DNA from: an uncultured Moraxella sp.
GTDB taxonomy: Bacteria; Pseudomonadota; Gammaproteobacteria; Pseudomonadales; Moraxellaceae
Direction: 5' to 3'
Assembly: GCF_945873075.1 (NCBI RefSeq)
Contig: NZ_CAMCBS010000006.1
Coordinates: 31,128 to 95,127, forward strand
Length of the DNA stretch: 64,000 nt
This document shows positions 29,094 through 38,022 of the stretch, piece by piece. The notes under the pieces were generated by a model. It was given only the letters and a program-made list of their open reading frames with translations. It had not been told where the DNA came from and ran no database searches. A program made the translations under genes and the position numbers. Each line of letters starts with the position of its first letter. The first letter of the stretch is position 1.

Positions 29094-29477
29094 TTACCAA
29101 ACCGTATTGGCAGGCTCATAATGCAGCACATCGGTGATGCGGTTATCGCCATCGACCAGTACGACATTGGGCTTGTGCTGTTTGGCTTTGTCATCATCCA
29201 TCATCACATAGTTCATGATGATGACGATATCACCTGCTTGCACCTTGCGGGCGGCAGCGCCGTTGAGGCAGACGATACCACTGCCACGCTCGCCTGCGAT
29301 GGTATAAGTTTCAAAGCGTTCGCCGTTGTTGTTATTGACGATGGCGACTTTTTCATTCACCAAAATACCAGCGGCATCAAGCAAATCAACATCAATGGTG
29401 ATGCTACCGACATAGTTAAGATTGGCTTCGGTGACGGTGGCGCGGTGGATTTTACCACCTAATAATGTGCGAATCAT
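29094..29477 (-). CDS. panD: Aspartate 1-decarboxylase
   Basis: Makes beta-alanine for pantothenate and coenzyme A. The 127 residues are full length for the pyruvoyl enzyme. The self-cleavage site is Gly24-Ser25 in [10 protein letters not shown], which yields the pyruvoyl group. The conserved [17 protein letters not shown] and [10 protein letters not shown] segments follow. AAAGAGGTCAATT lies upstream of the ATG. It is convergent with folB-folK and lies downstream of the ClpX-like gene on the same strand. The frame on the opposite strand is a shadow. Confidence 0.97.
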   Translation of the reverse strand: MIRTLLGGKIHRATVTEANLNYVGSITIDVDLLDAAGILVNEKVAIVNNNNGERFETYTIAGERGSGIVCLNGAAARKVQAGDIVIIMNYVMMDDDKAKQHKPNVVLVDGDNRITDVLHYEPANTVW

Positions 29478-29519
29478 AATTGACCTCTTTTTATGATTAT
29501 TGTAAATAATAGCTAATAA

Positions 29520-30749
29520 TTAAAATGGGATGTCATCATTGGGTGTACTGATATAGGTATTGAAAAATGGCTTTTCCAAAGATTCTTCAGCCTCTTCTTC
29601 GTCATCTTCTTCATCAACAGAATAGATGACTTGATATTCATCTAAACCCAATTCAAATCGACTGTCAATTTCTTCTTGACAATTATTCACCGCTTCATTG
29701 AGTAATGTGGCAAGATAAGGCAGTGCATTAAAGCCTTGATATAAGCCACGCACGCCAAAGGTCTTGATGGCTTCTTGGTTTTGGTCAATCAAGGCTTGGA
29801 TGGTGTCTGGGCTGATGGTCGCAATCGATTGCACCATGCGCAACTTGTTATTGAGTAGTACAAACGGCGATGTCGGACTGTTAAGTAAAATATCACTCAG
29901 CATCGCACCGTCTAGGGGTTGCATGGTGATGATTTTACCCAAGCGACCGACCAATTCATCGGGCAAGCCTAGATTTGACAGCTCCATCAAGGTGCTTGGT
30001 GGCTTGGCTTTGGCGTTGGTTGGTGGTGTCGTGGTAAAGCCGATACCGCTGTTATCGTCTTTGACTTTGGCAAGGTTAAAACTGCCACCCAAGATAAATA
30101 AGACGTTTTCGGAATTAAAAGACAGGCTTTCGGTGCGACAAGGAAACAGGGCGTTGCCTTCAACTAAGGTTAATAATTCAGTGGCAATAGAGCGACGAAA
30201 TTCAGAAAAAGATGAGTCCCGATAGGCGAATAATTTGTCAAATTCATCAAAAAACACCACCGAAAACTGCAATTTGAGCTCATCACCTTTGGCATCAATG
30301 TGCAGCTGTTCGCCGACATCACAAATATTTCTACCACGATAGCTTTGGGGTGCCAAATGCGTGCTATCAACAATGGCAAAATTCAAATCAAGATGTGTGC
30401 AGAGCTGCTTAATAATATGCGTCTTGCCACTGCCCGTAGTACCAGTCAAAAAGATGGGCGGCTGGCGTAGTGGTGCAGGCACTGCTGGCTTAAATTGCAG
30501 ATAATCGCCTTCAATGTTTTGGGTCTGACCATAAAGCAAAAAGCTGTTGTACTTGGATTTTCGCTCTGAATATTTTTGGTAATTTTCAAGATTTCTTAAA
30601 TGATAATGCAAAATGTTGGACAGCTGAAATAGGGCATCATCTTGATGAAAAATGCGTTTGTTGGCATCATTAAAAATCTCATCAGGTGTTGGCGTATCAC
30701 TCTTGTAGCGATGTACGCCACACAGTTTGGCAAGCGTGCGAATTTTCAT
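29520..30749 (-). CDS. ClpX-like AAA ATPase without zinc-binding domain
   Basis: A 409-residue AAA+ ATPase. Walker A is GTTGSGKT at 103-110, Walker B VVFFDEFDK at 164-172, an arginine finger is at LVGRL near 269, and a sensor-2 GVRGLYQGF is near 335. The order and wording of motifs resemble ClpX (GRNICDVGEQL against ClpX GEDVE; FILGGSFNLAKV against FICGGAFAGL; GIGF), but the N-terminal C4 zinc domain is absent and the ClpP-binding IGF loop was not found. A strongly acidic tail follows (EEDDEEEAEESLEK). It may be an unfoldase acting without ClpP or with another partner. panD lies 43 bases downstream. Confidence 0.8.
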   Translation of the reverse strand: MKIRTLAKLCGVHRYKSDTPTPDEIFNDANKRIFHQDDALFQLSNILHYHLRNLENYQKYSERKSKYNSFLLYGQTQNIEGDYLQFKPAVPAPLRQPPIFLTGTTGSGKTHIIKQLCTHLDLNFAIVDSTHLAPQSYRGRNICDVGEQLHIDAKGDELKLQFSVVFFDEFDKLFAYRDSSFSEFRRSIATELLTLVEGNALFPCRTESLSFNSENVLFILGGSFNLAKVKDDNSGIGFTTTPPTNAKAKPPSTLMELSNLGLPDELVGRLGKIITMQPLDGAMLSDILLNSPTSPFVLLNNKLRMVQSIATISPDTIQALIDQNQEAIKTFGVRGLYQGFNALPYLATLLNEAVNNCQEEIDSRFELGLDEYQVIYSVDEEDDEEEAEESLEKPFFNTYISTPNDDIPF

Positions 30750-30785
30750 GAGCGGCTTTCCTGATGCGATGATTTCATAGTTGAG

Positions 30786-31832
30786 TTATTTTTGATAATA
30801 ATTCGTGCCATCGGCTTGGTTCTTGAACCTACGGTGAAACCACATCCATTGGCTGATATCTTTTTGGATATTGGCTTCGATTAAGCGGTTGATACGCTCA
30901 GCGTCGGCGACTTCATCGGCGGATGGATAATTTTCAAGCGCAGGGCTTAAGGTGATATGATAATGCGGACGACGACCCGATGGGATAAAATCAGGCGTCT
31001 GACGCACCATATCCATCATCATCACTGCAGGCGGATTGGATTTATCGCCCATCTTGGCAAGGCGACGCTGTGCGGTGATGGTGGCAGCAGGCACGCCAAA
31101 AAATGTCGCCATTACGCCATGCTCTAGCCCAAAATCTTGGTCGGGCGAATACCAAATCACACGCCCAGCCTTGATGCGGGCGATGAGTTTTTTCATATCA
31201 CGGCTTGAGATTTGTTCATCAAAAATACGACGGCGTGCGTTATAAATGAACCATTCAAGCAGTGCGTTATTCTGAGGGCGATAGACACAATCAGCACCAA
31301 AAAACTGCGTGCACAGTCTGCCACCCAAATCCAGCGTCGTATAATGACCGCCGAGCAAAATCACCGCCTTGCCGTCTTTTTGGGCATTGACAAGGTGCTG
31401 AAGTCCTGAGATGCTAAAGCTACGCACAAAGATATTGGGGCGAAACCATGCACACAGGCTCTCAAAAATACCAATGCCTTGATTGATAAACACTTGGCGG
31501 GCGATGGCTTGGCGTTCGTCATCACTCTTATTAGGAAAGGCAAGCTTAAGATTGGTCAGGGTATCATTGACCCGTCGTTTGACAAGCTTAAACACAAGCT
31601 TGCCAATCGCTCGCCCAATCATAAACTGAATCCGTAGCGGTAGATAGATGAGTGGCAAAATCAGTGCCATCGCTAGCCAAAATCCCCAGTTTTTTGGGTG
31701 TAAAAATGCCCATTGAAACGGCTTTGGCTCGGCGATGTGCGTCTGCTTATGATTATCCGTCAGCGTAATGGCGGGCGTGGTGCTAACAGGCTTTGTATCG
31801 CCGCAGCCGCATTGATGGTTGTCACAGCTCAT
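30786..31832 (-). CDS. lpxL: LpxL/HtrB-type lipid A acyltransferase with Cys/His-rich head
   Basis: A 348-residue inner-membrane acyltransferase that adds a secondary acyl chain to lipid A. One membrane helix lies about residues 48-68. The catalytic H-x4-D is His163/Asp168 in LLGGHYTTLDLGG, and the family motifs WYSPDQDFG and the C-terminal QWMWFHRRFK are present. It starts with an unusual hydrophilic extension, MSCDNHQCGCGDTKP, containing three Cys and a His. Its start overlaps the stop of the ABC-F gene as ATGA, so the two are translationally coupled. Whether it is LpxL or LpxM cannot be fixed from sequence alone. Confidence 0.85.
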   Translation of the reverse strand: MSCDNHQCGCGDTKPVSTTPAITLTDNHKQTHIAEPKPFQWAFLHPKNWGFWLAMALILPLIYLPLRIQFMIGRAIGKLVFKLVKRRVNDTLTNLKLAFPNKSDDERQAIARQVFINQGIGIFESLCAWFRPNIFVRSFSISGLQHLVNAQKDGKAVILLGGHYTTLDLGGRLCTQFFGADCVYRPQNNALLEWFIYNARRRIFDEQISSRDMKKLIARIKAGRVIWYSPDQDFGLEHGVMATFFGVPAATITAQRRLAKMGDKSNPPAVMMMDMVRQTPDFIPSGRRPHYHITLSPALENYPSADEVADAERINRLIEANIQKDISQWMWFHRRFKNQADGTNYYQK

Positions 31833-33799
31833 TTGGCAATACTCTCTAGCTCATCCCAGCGTTCAAGCTTGGCAAGTAATAATTCATCAATCTCACCCAG
31901 TCGCTCGCTCGCTGCAGTAGCTGCCGCCAAATCTGTGGTGAACCACGAGCCATCTTCTAGCTTGGCATTAAGTTCACTTTGCTCGGTTTCTAAAGCGGCG
32001 ATTTCATCAGGTAGGCTCTCAAGCTCTCGCTGTTCTTTATAAGACAGTTTGCGTTTGGTTTCGGTTTTTTGAGCGACTGTTGTAGCGGTTGCAGATTGGG
32101 TAGGTTTGTCTGCTTCTGCTTTTTCTGCTTTATTGTCAGCAGGTTTTGCCATAGGTTTTGGATTAGCTGCCAAAAACCGTTCATGTTGCACCAAATAATC
32201 TTCATAACCGCCGACATACTCAAGCACCACGCCATTGCCATGCTTATCGGTGTCAAAGACCCAAGTTTGGGTGACGACATTGTCCATAAAGGCGCGGTCA
32301 TGGCTGATGAGTAGCACCGTACCATCAAAATTCACCACAAACTCTTCGAGTAGCTCAAGTGTCGCCATATCCAAATCGTTGGTCGGCTCATCAAGCACTA
32401 GGACATTGGCAGGTTTTAGTAGTAATTTGGCAAGCAGTACTCGGGCTTTTTCGCCACCTGATAGGGCTTTGACAGGGGTGCGAGCACGATTTGGGCTAAA
32501 TAAGAAGTCTTGTAGATAGCCCAAAATATGCGTCTTGCGACCGCCAACTTCGACATGGTCTGAGCCTTCAGAGACATTGTCTGCGACTGATTTTTCGGGG
32601 TCTAGGTCGTCTTTTAATTGGTCAAAAAAGGCGATATTAAGATTCGTGCCAAGCTTGACCGAGCCTTGTTTGACGGCAGAATTATCCAACCCTAAGATGG
32701 TTTTTATTAAGGTGGTCTTACCAACGCCATTTTTGCCGATGATACCGACTTTATCGCCACGCAGTAGTAATGTACTAAAGTCTTTTAATAAAATCTTATC
32801 ATCATACTCAAGCGTCAGATGATTGACTTCGCAGATGATTTTGCCTGATTTTTCGCTGGTATTTTGGCTGATTTGTACATTACCGACGACATCACGGCGG
32901 GCTTTACGCTCTTCACGCAGAGCTTTTAGGGCACGCACACGACCTTCGTTACGAGTTCGGCGTGCTTTGATGCCTTGACGAATCCATGCTTCTTCTTGGG
33001 CGAGTTTTTTGTCAAATTCGGCAAAGCTTTTTTGTTCACTGGCAAGCTCAAGCTCTTTGAGCTCTTGGTAGCGGGCATAGCCGCCTGCGCCTTGATTGAC
33101 ATCATAGCTGCCCAGCTGACCACGATCAAGCTCAATGATGCGAGTGGCCAGACGATCGACGAATTTGCGATCGTGGGTGATAAATAGCACGGTCAAGCGC
33201 TCATTTAATAAGAAATTCTCAAGCCAATCAATGCTCTCAATATCCAAATGGTTGGTCGGCTCATCAAGCAGTAGCACATCAGGCTCAGTGACCAACGCAC
33301 GGGCGAGCAGTACTCGGCGCTTACGACCGCCTGACAGCTCGCTCAGCTTGGCAGTCGCATCCAATCCCATGCTATCAATGATGGCACGAGCCTTACGCTC
33401 AAAATCCCAACCGTGTAGCACATCTAAAGTATGCTGTAGATGGCTCATCTCATCACAAGCTTTATGATCACCCAGACCGCAGGCGTCACTTGCGATTTGA
33501 TAGGCTTTGAGCGTATCGGCGATGTGTTGATTACCGCTCATCACCACATCCAAGACCGCCATATCACCATCAGGCACATCTTGGGCGAGCATGGCAATCT
33601 TAGTGCCGTCTTTGATCAGCACTTCGCCGTCATCAGCGTGCAGATCGCCTGTGATGAGCTTGAGCAGGGTGGATTTGCCTTCACCATTTCGCCCAATCAA
33701 GCACACACGCTCATTGGGCTCAAGGCTAAAATTCACCCCGTCCAAAATCGGTGCAACACCAAAGGCTAAGTGGATATTTTTGAGTTGTATTAATGCCAT
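31829..33799 (-). CDS. uup: Uup-type ABC-F ATPase
   Basis: A 656-residue soluble protein with two ABC domains and no membrane segments. Domain 1 has GRNGEGKSTLLKLI, LSGGRKRRVLLARAL and VLLLDEPTNHLD. A basic linker follows (AWIRQGIKARRTRNEGRVRA). Domain 2 has GKNGVGKTTLIKTI, LSGGEKARVLLAKLL and VLVLDEPTNDLD. A C-terminal charged coiled coil from about 575 is typical of Uup. ABC-F proteins act on ribosomes or at replication and recombination intermediates. It is coupled to the lpxL-type gene downstream. Confidence 0.92.
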   Translation of the reverse strand: MALIQLKNIHLAFGVAPILDGVNFSLEPNERVCLIGRNGEGKSTLLKLITGDLHADDGEVLIKDGTKIAMLAQDVPDGDMAVLDVVMSGNQHIADTLKAYQIASDACGLGDHKACDEMSHLQHTLDVLHGWDFERKARAIIDSMGLDATAKLSELSGGRKRRVLLARALVTEPDVLLLDEPTNHLDIESIDWLENFLLNERLTVLFITHDRKFVDRLATRIIELDRGQLGSYDVNQGAGGYARYQELKELELASEQKSFAEFDKKLAQEEAWIRQGIKARRTRNEGRVRALKALREERKARRDVVGNVQISQNTSEKSGKIICEVNHLTLEYDDKILLKDFSTLLLRGDKVGIIGKNGVGKTTLIKTILGLDNSAVKQGSVKLGTNLNIAFFDQLKDDLDPEKSVADNVSEGSDHVEVGGRKTHILGYLQDFLFSPNRARTPVKALSGGEKARVLLAKLLLKPANVLVLDEPTNDLDMATLELLEEFVVNFDGTVLLISHDRAFMDNVVTQTWVFDTDKHGNGVVLEYVGGYEDYLVQHERFLAANPKPMAKPADNKAEKAEADKPTQSATATTVAQKTETKRKLSYKEQRELESLPDEIAALETEQSELNAKLEDGSWFTTDLAAATAASERLGEIDELLLAKLERWDELESIAK

Positions 33800-33838
33800 A
33801 AACAGTCGGATCTAAGAATCGGTCATATAAAGGTGCAT

Positions 33839-33847
33839 ATAATAGCA
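33839..33847 (-). promoter_or_regulatory. Extended -10 promoter of the uup-type gene
   Basis: Minus-strand TGCTATTAT, about 40 bases upstream of the start, inside the context GGCGAATTTTTGCTAT shared with the promoter at 18154. Confidence 0.5.
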
Positions 33848-33903
33848 AAAATTCGCCAAAAATTGTGTACAATATTGGCAATTTTCTGACTGGAGCGTCC
33901 GCC

Positions 33904-34134
33904 ATGACCACCACGCTAGGCTATGATAGCCATGATGACATCATCGAATTGCAAACACGCTTAAGCTTCCTAGAAGATACCTGCGATAAACTCAATGAAG
34001 TCATCGCCCGCCAAGATCGTCAGCTGATGGACTTACAAGACCAGCTTAAGCTCATCTATGCGCAGATGACCAGCAAAGAAGATGCAGGCGTTGCGCCATT
34101 TGATCTATTGGCTGACAGACCGCCACATTATTGA
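33904..34134 (+). CDS. slyX: SlyX-like coiled-coil protein
   Basis: A 76-residue protein of the SlyX family: a helical coiled coil (DIIELQTRLSFLEDTCDKLN; ARQDRQLMDLQDQLKLIYAQ) followed by a short tail with PFDLLADRPPHY, close to the family ending PPPHY. The cellular role of SlyX is unknown. ATG at 33904 follows TGGAGCGTCC; an earlier in-frame ATG is less well placed. It is divergent from the ABC-F gene. Confidence 0.88.
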   Translation: MTTTLGYDSHDDIIELQTRLSFLEDTCDKLNEVIARQDRQLMDLQDQLKLIYAQMTSKEDAGVAPFDLLADRPPHY

Positions 34135-34223
34135 TGATCATGCCATCCATTTATCAGAGTCAAAAAATACATAAAAAAAATGCGATTTATCAGTATTTGG
34201 CATGATTTTGGTGTATTTTTTGC

Positions 34224-34252
34224 TTGTGTTGCGATTTATTTTGATTTAATAT
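34224..34252 (+). promoter_or_regulatory. Candidate promoter of the FadL-type porin gene
   Basis: TTGTGT at 34224-34229 and TAATAT at 34247-34252 with a 17-base spacer, 85 bases upstream of the start codon. The untranslated leader after it is AT-rich. Confidence 0.5.
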
Positions 34253-34337
34253 ACAAAAGACAAAACATTTGCTTACATTTAGGTAAGAAAGTAGCGGTGT
34301 TTTGTGGATTTAGGGAACTCAAACTTTGGAGAATACT

Positions 34338-35831
34338 ATGAGTGTATCATTTGGCTATAAATCATTAACTTTGGCCGTTGTTGCAGGATTGGCAGCGACT
34401 ACAGCACAAGCAGCAGGTTTGGACCGTTCGGGTCAGGATGTGACCGCATTCTTGCAAGACGGTACTTATGCTGAGTTTGTTTATACTTATATTGATGCTG
34501 ATGTTGCAGGTCATGATAATGGCCTTGCATCAGCAGGATCTAAGACCGAATACACCAAAGGCAAAGAAGTTGGCGATGGTGCAGAAGCTTATGACTTTTT
34601 CCGCTTCGGTGTAAAAGCAGATGTTAATGATCGTATTAGCGTCGGTGTGCTTTATGATGAGCCATTTGGTGCAGCGGTACAATATCATGGCGATAATAAT
34701 TTTGTTAGCCAAGGGGCAGCAGCGACTTTAACTGCTCTATATAATAGTGACACGGCTGCTGCTCTACGCCAAGGTATTAATCAGTTAAATAGTACAAAAG
34801 ATGAGTTAACCAATAACAAAACTCAGCTTGAGCAAGGGATTGCAGCAACGATAGCAGCAGGTGGTGACGCTAGAGAGTTACAAGAAAAGCTAAAAGTTGT
34901 AAATGGTGGGCTTGATACTGTGGATCAAAAGCTTAATGCTGCTAATTCACTAGCTGCACAATCAGCCGCTGCTGCTGCGAACATTGCTGCTACTTCAGAA
35001 GCTCAAAAAGGTGAAGGTACTAATGTTGAAATTCGTACCCACAATGTCACTGGTTTGGTTGGTGTTAAGCTAGGTGAAAAACGCAATTTCCAAATTTATG
35101 GCGGTCCTGCACTTCAGCGTCTAAATGGCGAAGTGCATCTGCGCGGTACAGCATATCAAACAGCACAAGGCTATGATGCTCGTATTAGTACCGATACGGA
35201 TATTGGCTGGGTGGCGGGTATTGCTTATAGCAAGCCTGAAATCGCACTTAAAGCAGCATTGACCTATCGTTCTGAAATTGAGCACGAAACTAGCATTGCA
35301 GAATCTTTCCCTGCGCTTGATCAAGTGACAGCAAGAAATTTCAAAGTGTCATTGCCTGAGTCGTATAACCTAGATTTCCAAACAGGTATCAATCCAACGA
35401 CGCTATTGACAGCAAAAGTACGCTATGTGCCTTGGTCTGATTTTGAAATTCGTCCACCGACTTATGGCGACGCATCTAAGCGTGTCAATAATAATGTAGC
35501 ACTGCCAATTGTAAGCTATGAGAAAGACCAATGGTCAGCAGAACTTGGCTTAGGCAAAAAATTGAATGATAAGCTTGCTGTATCAGGTAGCGTTGGTTAT
35601 GACTCAGGTGCAGGTAACCCAGCTACTTCACTGGGCCCAATCAAAGGCTACTACAGTGTGGGCTTGGGTGCCAAATACAATGTTACCCCAGAATGGTCAG
35701 TATCTGTCGGCGGTAAGTATCTGAAATTTGGTGATGTGACTGCAACCTTGCCAACTGGACATATTGCAGGCGAATTCTCTGACAATGATGGCTATATCGC
35801 TGGTGTTAAGTTGGCTTATCAAGCTAAATAA
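34338..35831 (+). CDS. FadL/OmpP1-family outer membrane porin (OMP E-like)
   Basis: A 497-residue outer-membrane beta-barrel for long-chain fatty acids or hydrophobic compounds. The signal peptide is about residues 1-25 (LAVVAGLAATTAQA). The FadL-like barrel strands include VTGLVGVKLGEKRNFQIYGG and INPTTLLTAKVRYVPWSDFE; the end is DGYIAGVKLAYQAK. Residues about 125-226 form an Ala/Asn/Gln-rich, helical insertion (QGINQLNSTKDELTNN; AAQSAAAAANIAATS) not expected of a barrel, probably an external loop. TGGAGAATACT precedes ATG 34338. The oleate hydratase and acyl-CoA ligase genes that follow fit fatty-acid uptake. Confidence 0.9.
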   Translation: MSVSFGYKSLTLAVVAGLAATTAQAAGLDRSGQDVTAFLQDGTYAEFVYTYIDADVAGHDNGLASAGSKTEYTKGKEVGDGAEAYDFFRFGVKADVNDRISVGVLYDEPFGAAVQYHGDNNFVSQGAAATLTALYNSDTAAALRQGINQLNSTKDELTNNKTQLEQGIAATIAAGGDARELQEKLKVVNGGLDTVDQKLNAANSLAAQSAAAAANIAATSEAQKGEGTNVEIRTHNVTGLVGVKLGEKRNFQIYGGPALQRLNGEVHLRGTAYQTAQGYDARISTDTDIGWVAGIAYSKPEIALKAALTYRSEIEHETSIAESFPALDQVTARNFKVSLPESYNLDFQTGINPTTLLTAKVRYVPWSDFEIRPPTYGDASKRVNNNVALPIVSYEKDQWSAELGLGKKLNDKLAVSGSVGYDSGAGNPATSLGPIKGYYSVGLGAKYNVTPEWSVSVGGKYLKFGDVTATLPTGHIAGEFSDNDGYIAGVKLAYQAK

Positions 35832-35859
35832 TCTAGCACTGGTTGATTATTTATCAAAG

Positions 35860-35892
35860 AAACGGTTTGGTTTTTTGTCAGGCCGTTTTTTT
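35860..35892 (+). terminator. Terminator after the FadL-type gene
   Basis: AAACGG at 35860-35865 pairs with CCGTTT at 35883-35888 and is followed by TTTT; a short stem with a long loop. Confidence 0.5.
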
Positions 35893-35931
35893 GCTTAGCC
35901 TAAATTTTAATATCAGTACTGGCAGCATTAT

Positions 35932-35967
35932 AAAAAATGGCTTGGATACAATACAAGCCATTTTTTT
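35932..35967. terminator. Bidirectional terminator
   Basis: Stem AAAAAATGGCTTG at 35932-35944 with CAAGCCATTTTTT at 35954-35966, loop of nine, between the FadL-type gene and the convergent oleate hydratase gene. Confidence 0.85.
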
Positions 35968-35984
35968 AAGTTTTATTTAATTAG

Positions 35985-37757
35985 TTAAATCAATTTAGCC
36001 TGTTTAAGTAGTGTTTCGAGCGTAGTGCCTTTGATTTTCTCGAGTCCAAGGTTTTCAAGAAATGACGGTATTGGCAAATCTAGCTCGTGAATACTGCGTT
36101 TTTCGTTCAGGCAGTATAGTGCTTTTAGTAACTCACGCACATCATAAACCGAGCCAAACACTTCTGGAATGGCTCGTTCGACATCAAGCAGTCCATAGAC
36201 AGCTTCCATGGCGGTACGGATAGAATACTCAGTTGTAAAGACTGTGTCACGAGTCGGTGATTCTGCAAAATTACCAATAAATGCTAGGTTTACTGATTGA
36301 TCAGGAATCACCTTAGGGCGATCGCCCATAACTCGTGGCATAAAATAACTGGTAATATAAGGCATGTATACAGGCACTGTATTGATGTATTCTTGAGATG
36401 ATAGCAACTCAATTTTATCGGTAGGGACACCAAGATGGTATAACCATTCTTGGGTGATTTCTCGTCCTGTACATGATTCTACAGGCTTTTGAATGTAATT
36501 ACCATCAATGTTGGAATACAGTGCATAGATCCATACGACAATCTCATTATCCTTTTGTTCTTTAAAATGTGGCTGACGATGAATGGTAAAACTCATCATC
36601 CAGTTTGAGTCTGTGATGGTGATGATGCCACCAGTATTAACTTTGCCATCATGTAAATCACGGTGAGTCAAGCGCTCGATATAAGGTTCGATTTCGGCAC
36701 GCTTGATCGTCGCCGTGGCTGAGATGAACCAACTTTGGTCTGGCAGGTCTTTATAAAAGACTTTTGGATGACCAAATTCAACAGACTGAGCTGCTAAGTT
36801 CTCCCAAAGCTGCCATGAGCCGCCAAGCTCTTTGTTTGGTGGGGCGATTTGGTCGTGGCTGCCATAGGTACTGCTTTCGGTGATTGAACCATTGGTTACA
36901 AATACTAGGTCATTTTTGGTGAGATTAATGACTCTGTCTTGACCTGCGGTAGTCAGATGAATGGCCTTAGCAACTTTTTTATCGTTTTCAAAATCCACTG
37001 CGACATTGCTTACTTGACAATCATATTGCACATCGACACCGTGACTTTGTAGGTAAGCAATGATGGGCTTGACCATGGATTCATATTGATTGTATTTGCA
37101 GAACTTGAGTGATGAAAAATCAGGTAAACTTTCAATATGATGAATAAAGCGCATCAAATATCGACGCATCTCAGCAGCAGAGTGCCATTTTTCAAAAGCG
37201 AACATCGTCGCCCAATAAGTCCAAAAGTTGGACGCAAAAAAACCATCGGTGAATACTTCAGCGATGGTCTTAGCACCAAGCGATTCTTCAGACTGCATAA
37301 CAAGATCGACAAGTTCTTTGGCGTGCTTACCAAGCGTATAAAGACCGTCAGTCGGCAGACGATTGCCACGATCGTGAATTAGGCGACAGTTTGATGAGTT
37401 GGGATCATCTTTATTAAGCCAATAAAATTCATCAAGAAAAGTCGCTCCAGGAATCTCAAGCGATGGAATTGAACGATACATATCCCACATGCACTCAAAA
37501 TTGCTCTCCATCTCACGACCGCCACGCACGACAAAGCCTAGATGTGCATTATTGGTGCCATCAAGCGAACCACCAGCTAAGGGCAGCTCTTCAAGAATGT
37601 GAATATTTTCCCCTGCCATATGTCCATCACGAATCAAAAATACAGCTGCAGCAAGCCCTGCAAGACCCGAGCCGATGATATAGGCTGACTTTTGATCAAC
37701 ACCTTCTGGCTTTCTTGGACGAGCAAACGCTTCATAATTACCACGACTATAACGCAT
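35985..37757 (-). CDS. ohyA: Oleate hydratase (myosin-cross-reactive antigen family)
   Basis: An FAD-dependent enzyme of 590 residues that adds water across the cis-9 double bond of oleic and related acids to give 10-hydroxy fatty acids. It protects against toxic unsaturated fatty acids in several bacteria. The FAD fold is AYIIGSGLAGLAAAVFLIRDG near 25-45, followed by the family-specific NNAHLGFVVRGGREMESNFE, FEKWHSAAEMRRYLMRFIHH and FIGNFAESPTRDTVFTTEYS. A bidirectional terminator lies downstream. The position beside a FadL-type porin and an acyl-CoA ligase supports work on imported fatty acids. A 265-base spacer upstream holds no gene. Confidence 0.95.
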   Translation of the reverse strand: MRYSRGNYEAFARPRKPEGVDQKSAYIIGSGLAGLAAAVFLIRDGHMAGENIHILEELPLAGGSLDGTNNAHLGFVVRGGREMESNFECMWDMYRSIPSLEIPGATFLDEFYWLNKDDPNSSNCRLIHDRGNRLPTDGLYTLGKHAKELVDLVMQSEESLGAKTIAEVFTDGFFASNFWTYWATMFAFEKWHSAAEMRRYLMRFIHHIESLPDFSSLKFCKYNQYESMVKPIIAYLQSHGVDVQYDCQVSNVAVDFENDKKVAKAIHLTTAGQDRVINLTKNDLVFVTNGSITESSTYGSHDQIAPPNKELGGSWQLWENLAAQSVEFGHPKVFYKDLPDQSWFISATATIKRAEIEPYIERLTHRDLHDGKVNTGGIITITDSNWMMSFTIHRQPHFKEQKDNEIVVWIYALYSNIDGNYIQKPVESCTGREITQEWLYHLGVPTDKIELLSSQEYINTVPVYMPYITSYFMPRVMGDRPKVIPDQSVNLAFIGNFAESPTRDTVFTTEYSIRTAMEAVYGLLDVERAIPEVFGSVYDVRELLKALYCLNEKRSIHELDLPIPSFLENLGLEKIKGTTLETLLKQAKLI

Positions 37758-37980
37758 GAGATACCCCCTATTTACTTGTGGTGATTATTACATTGATTTA
37801 TTTTTAATAAATATCATACATCGTTAAAATGATGATGGATGACACCGCATAAAGCAGAGATGGTATTTGATGTCATATCTGCAATATACTTGCTATATTG
37901 TAGCATGTAATATGGGGTAAAACTTTGTACTGTAATTACTTATTGTATACGCCGCAGTCACTGTTTGTCATTGACCAAGA

Positions 37981-38007
37981 AAATAAGCTTAGTTACCTAA
38001 GCTTATT
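37981..38007 (-). terminator. Terminator after the acyl-CoA ligase gene
   Basis: A perfect eleven-base-pair stem, AATAAGCTTAG at 37982-37992 with CTAAGCTTATT at 37997-38007, loop of four, followed on the minus strand by TTTCTTG. Confidence 0.75.
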
Positions 38008-38022
38008 ATGTATATTAAAATA

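Noticed and set aside
28908..29462. 184-residue plus-strand open frame
   Set aside because: Lies antisense over panD, whose full-length family match and Gly-Ser cleavage site are decisive; the plus frame has no recognisable motif.
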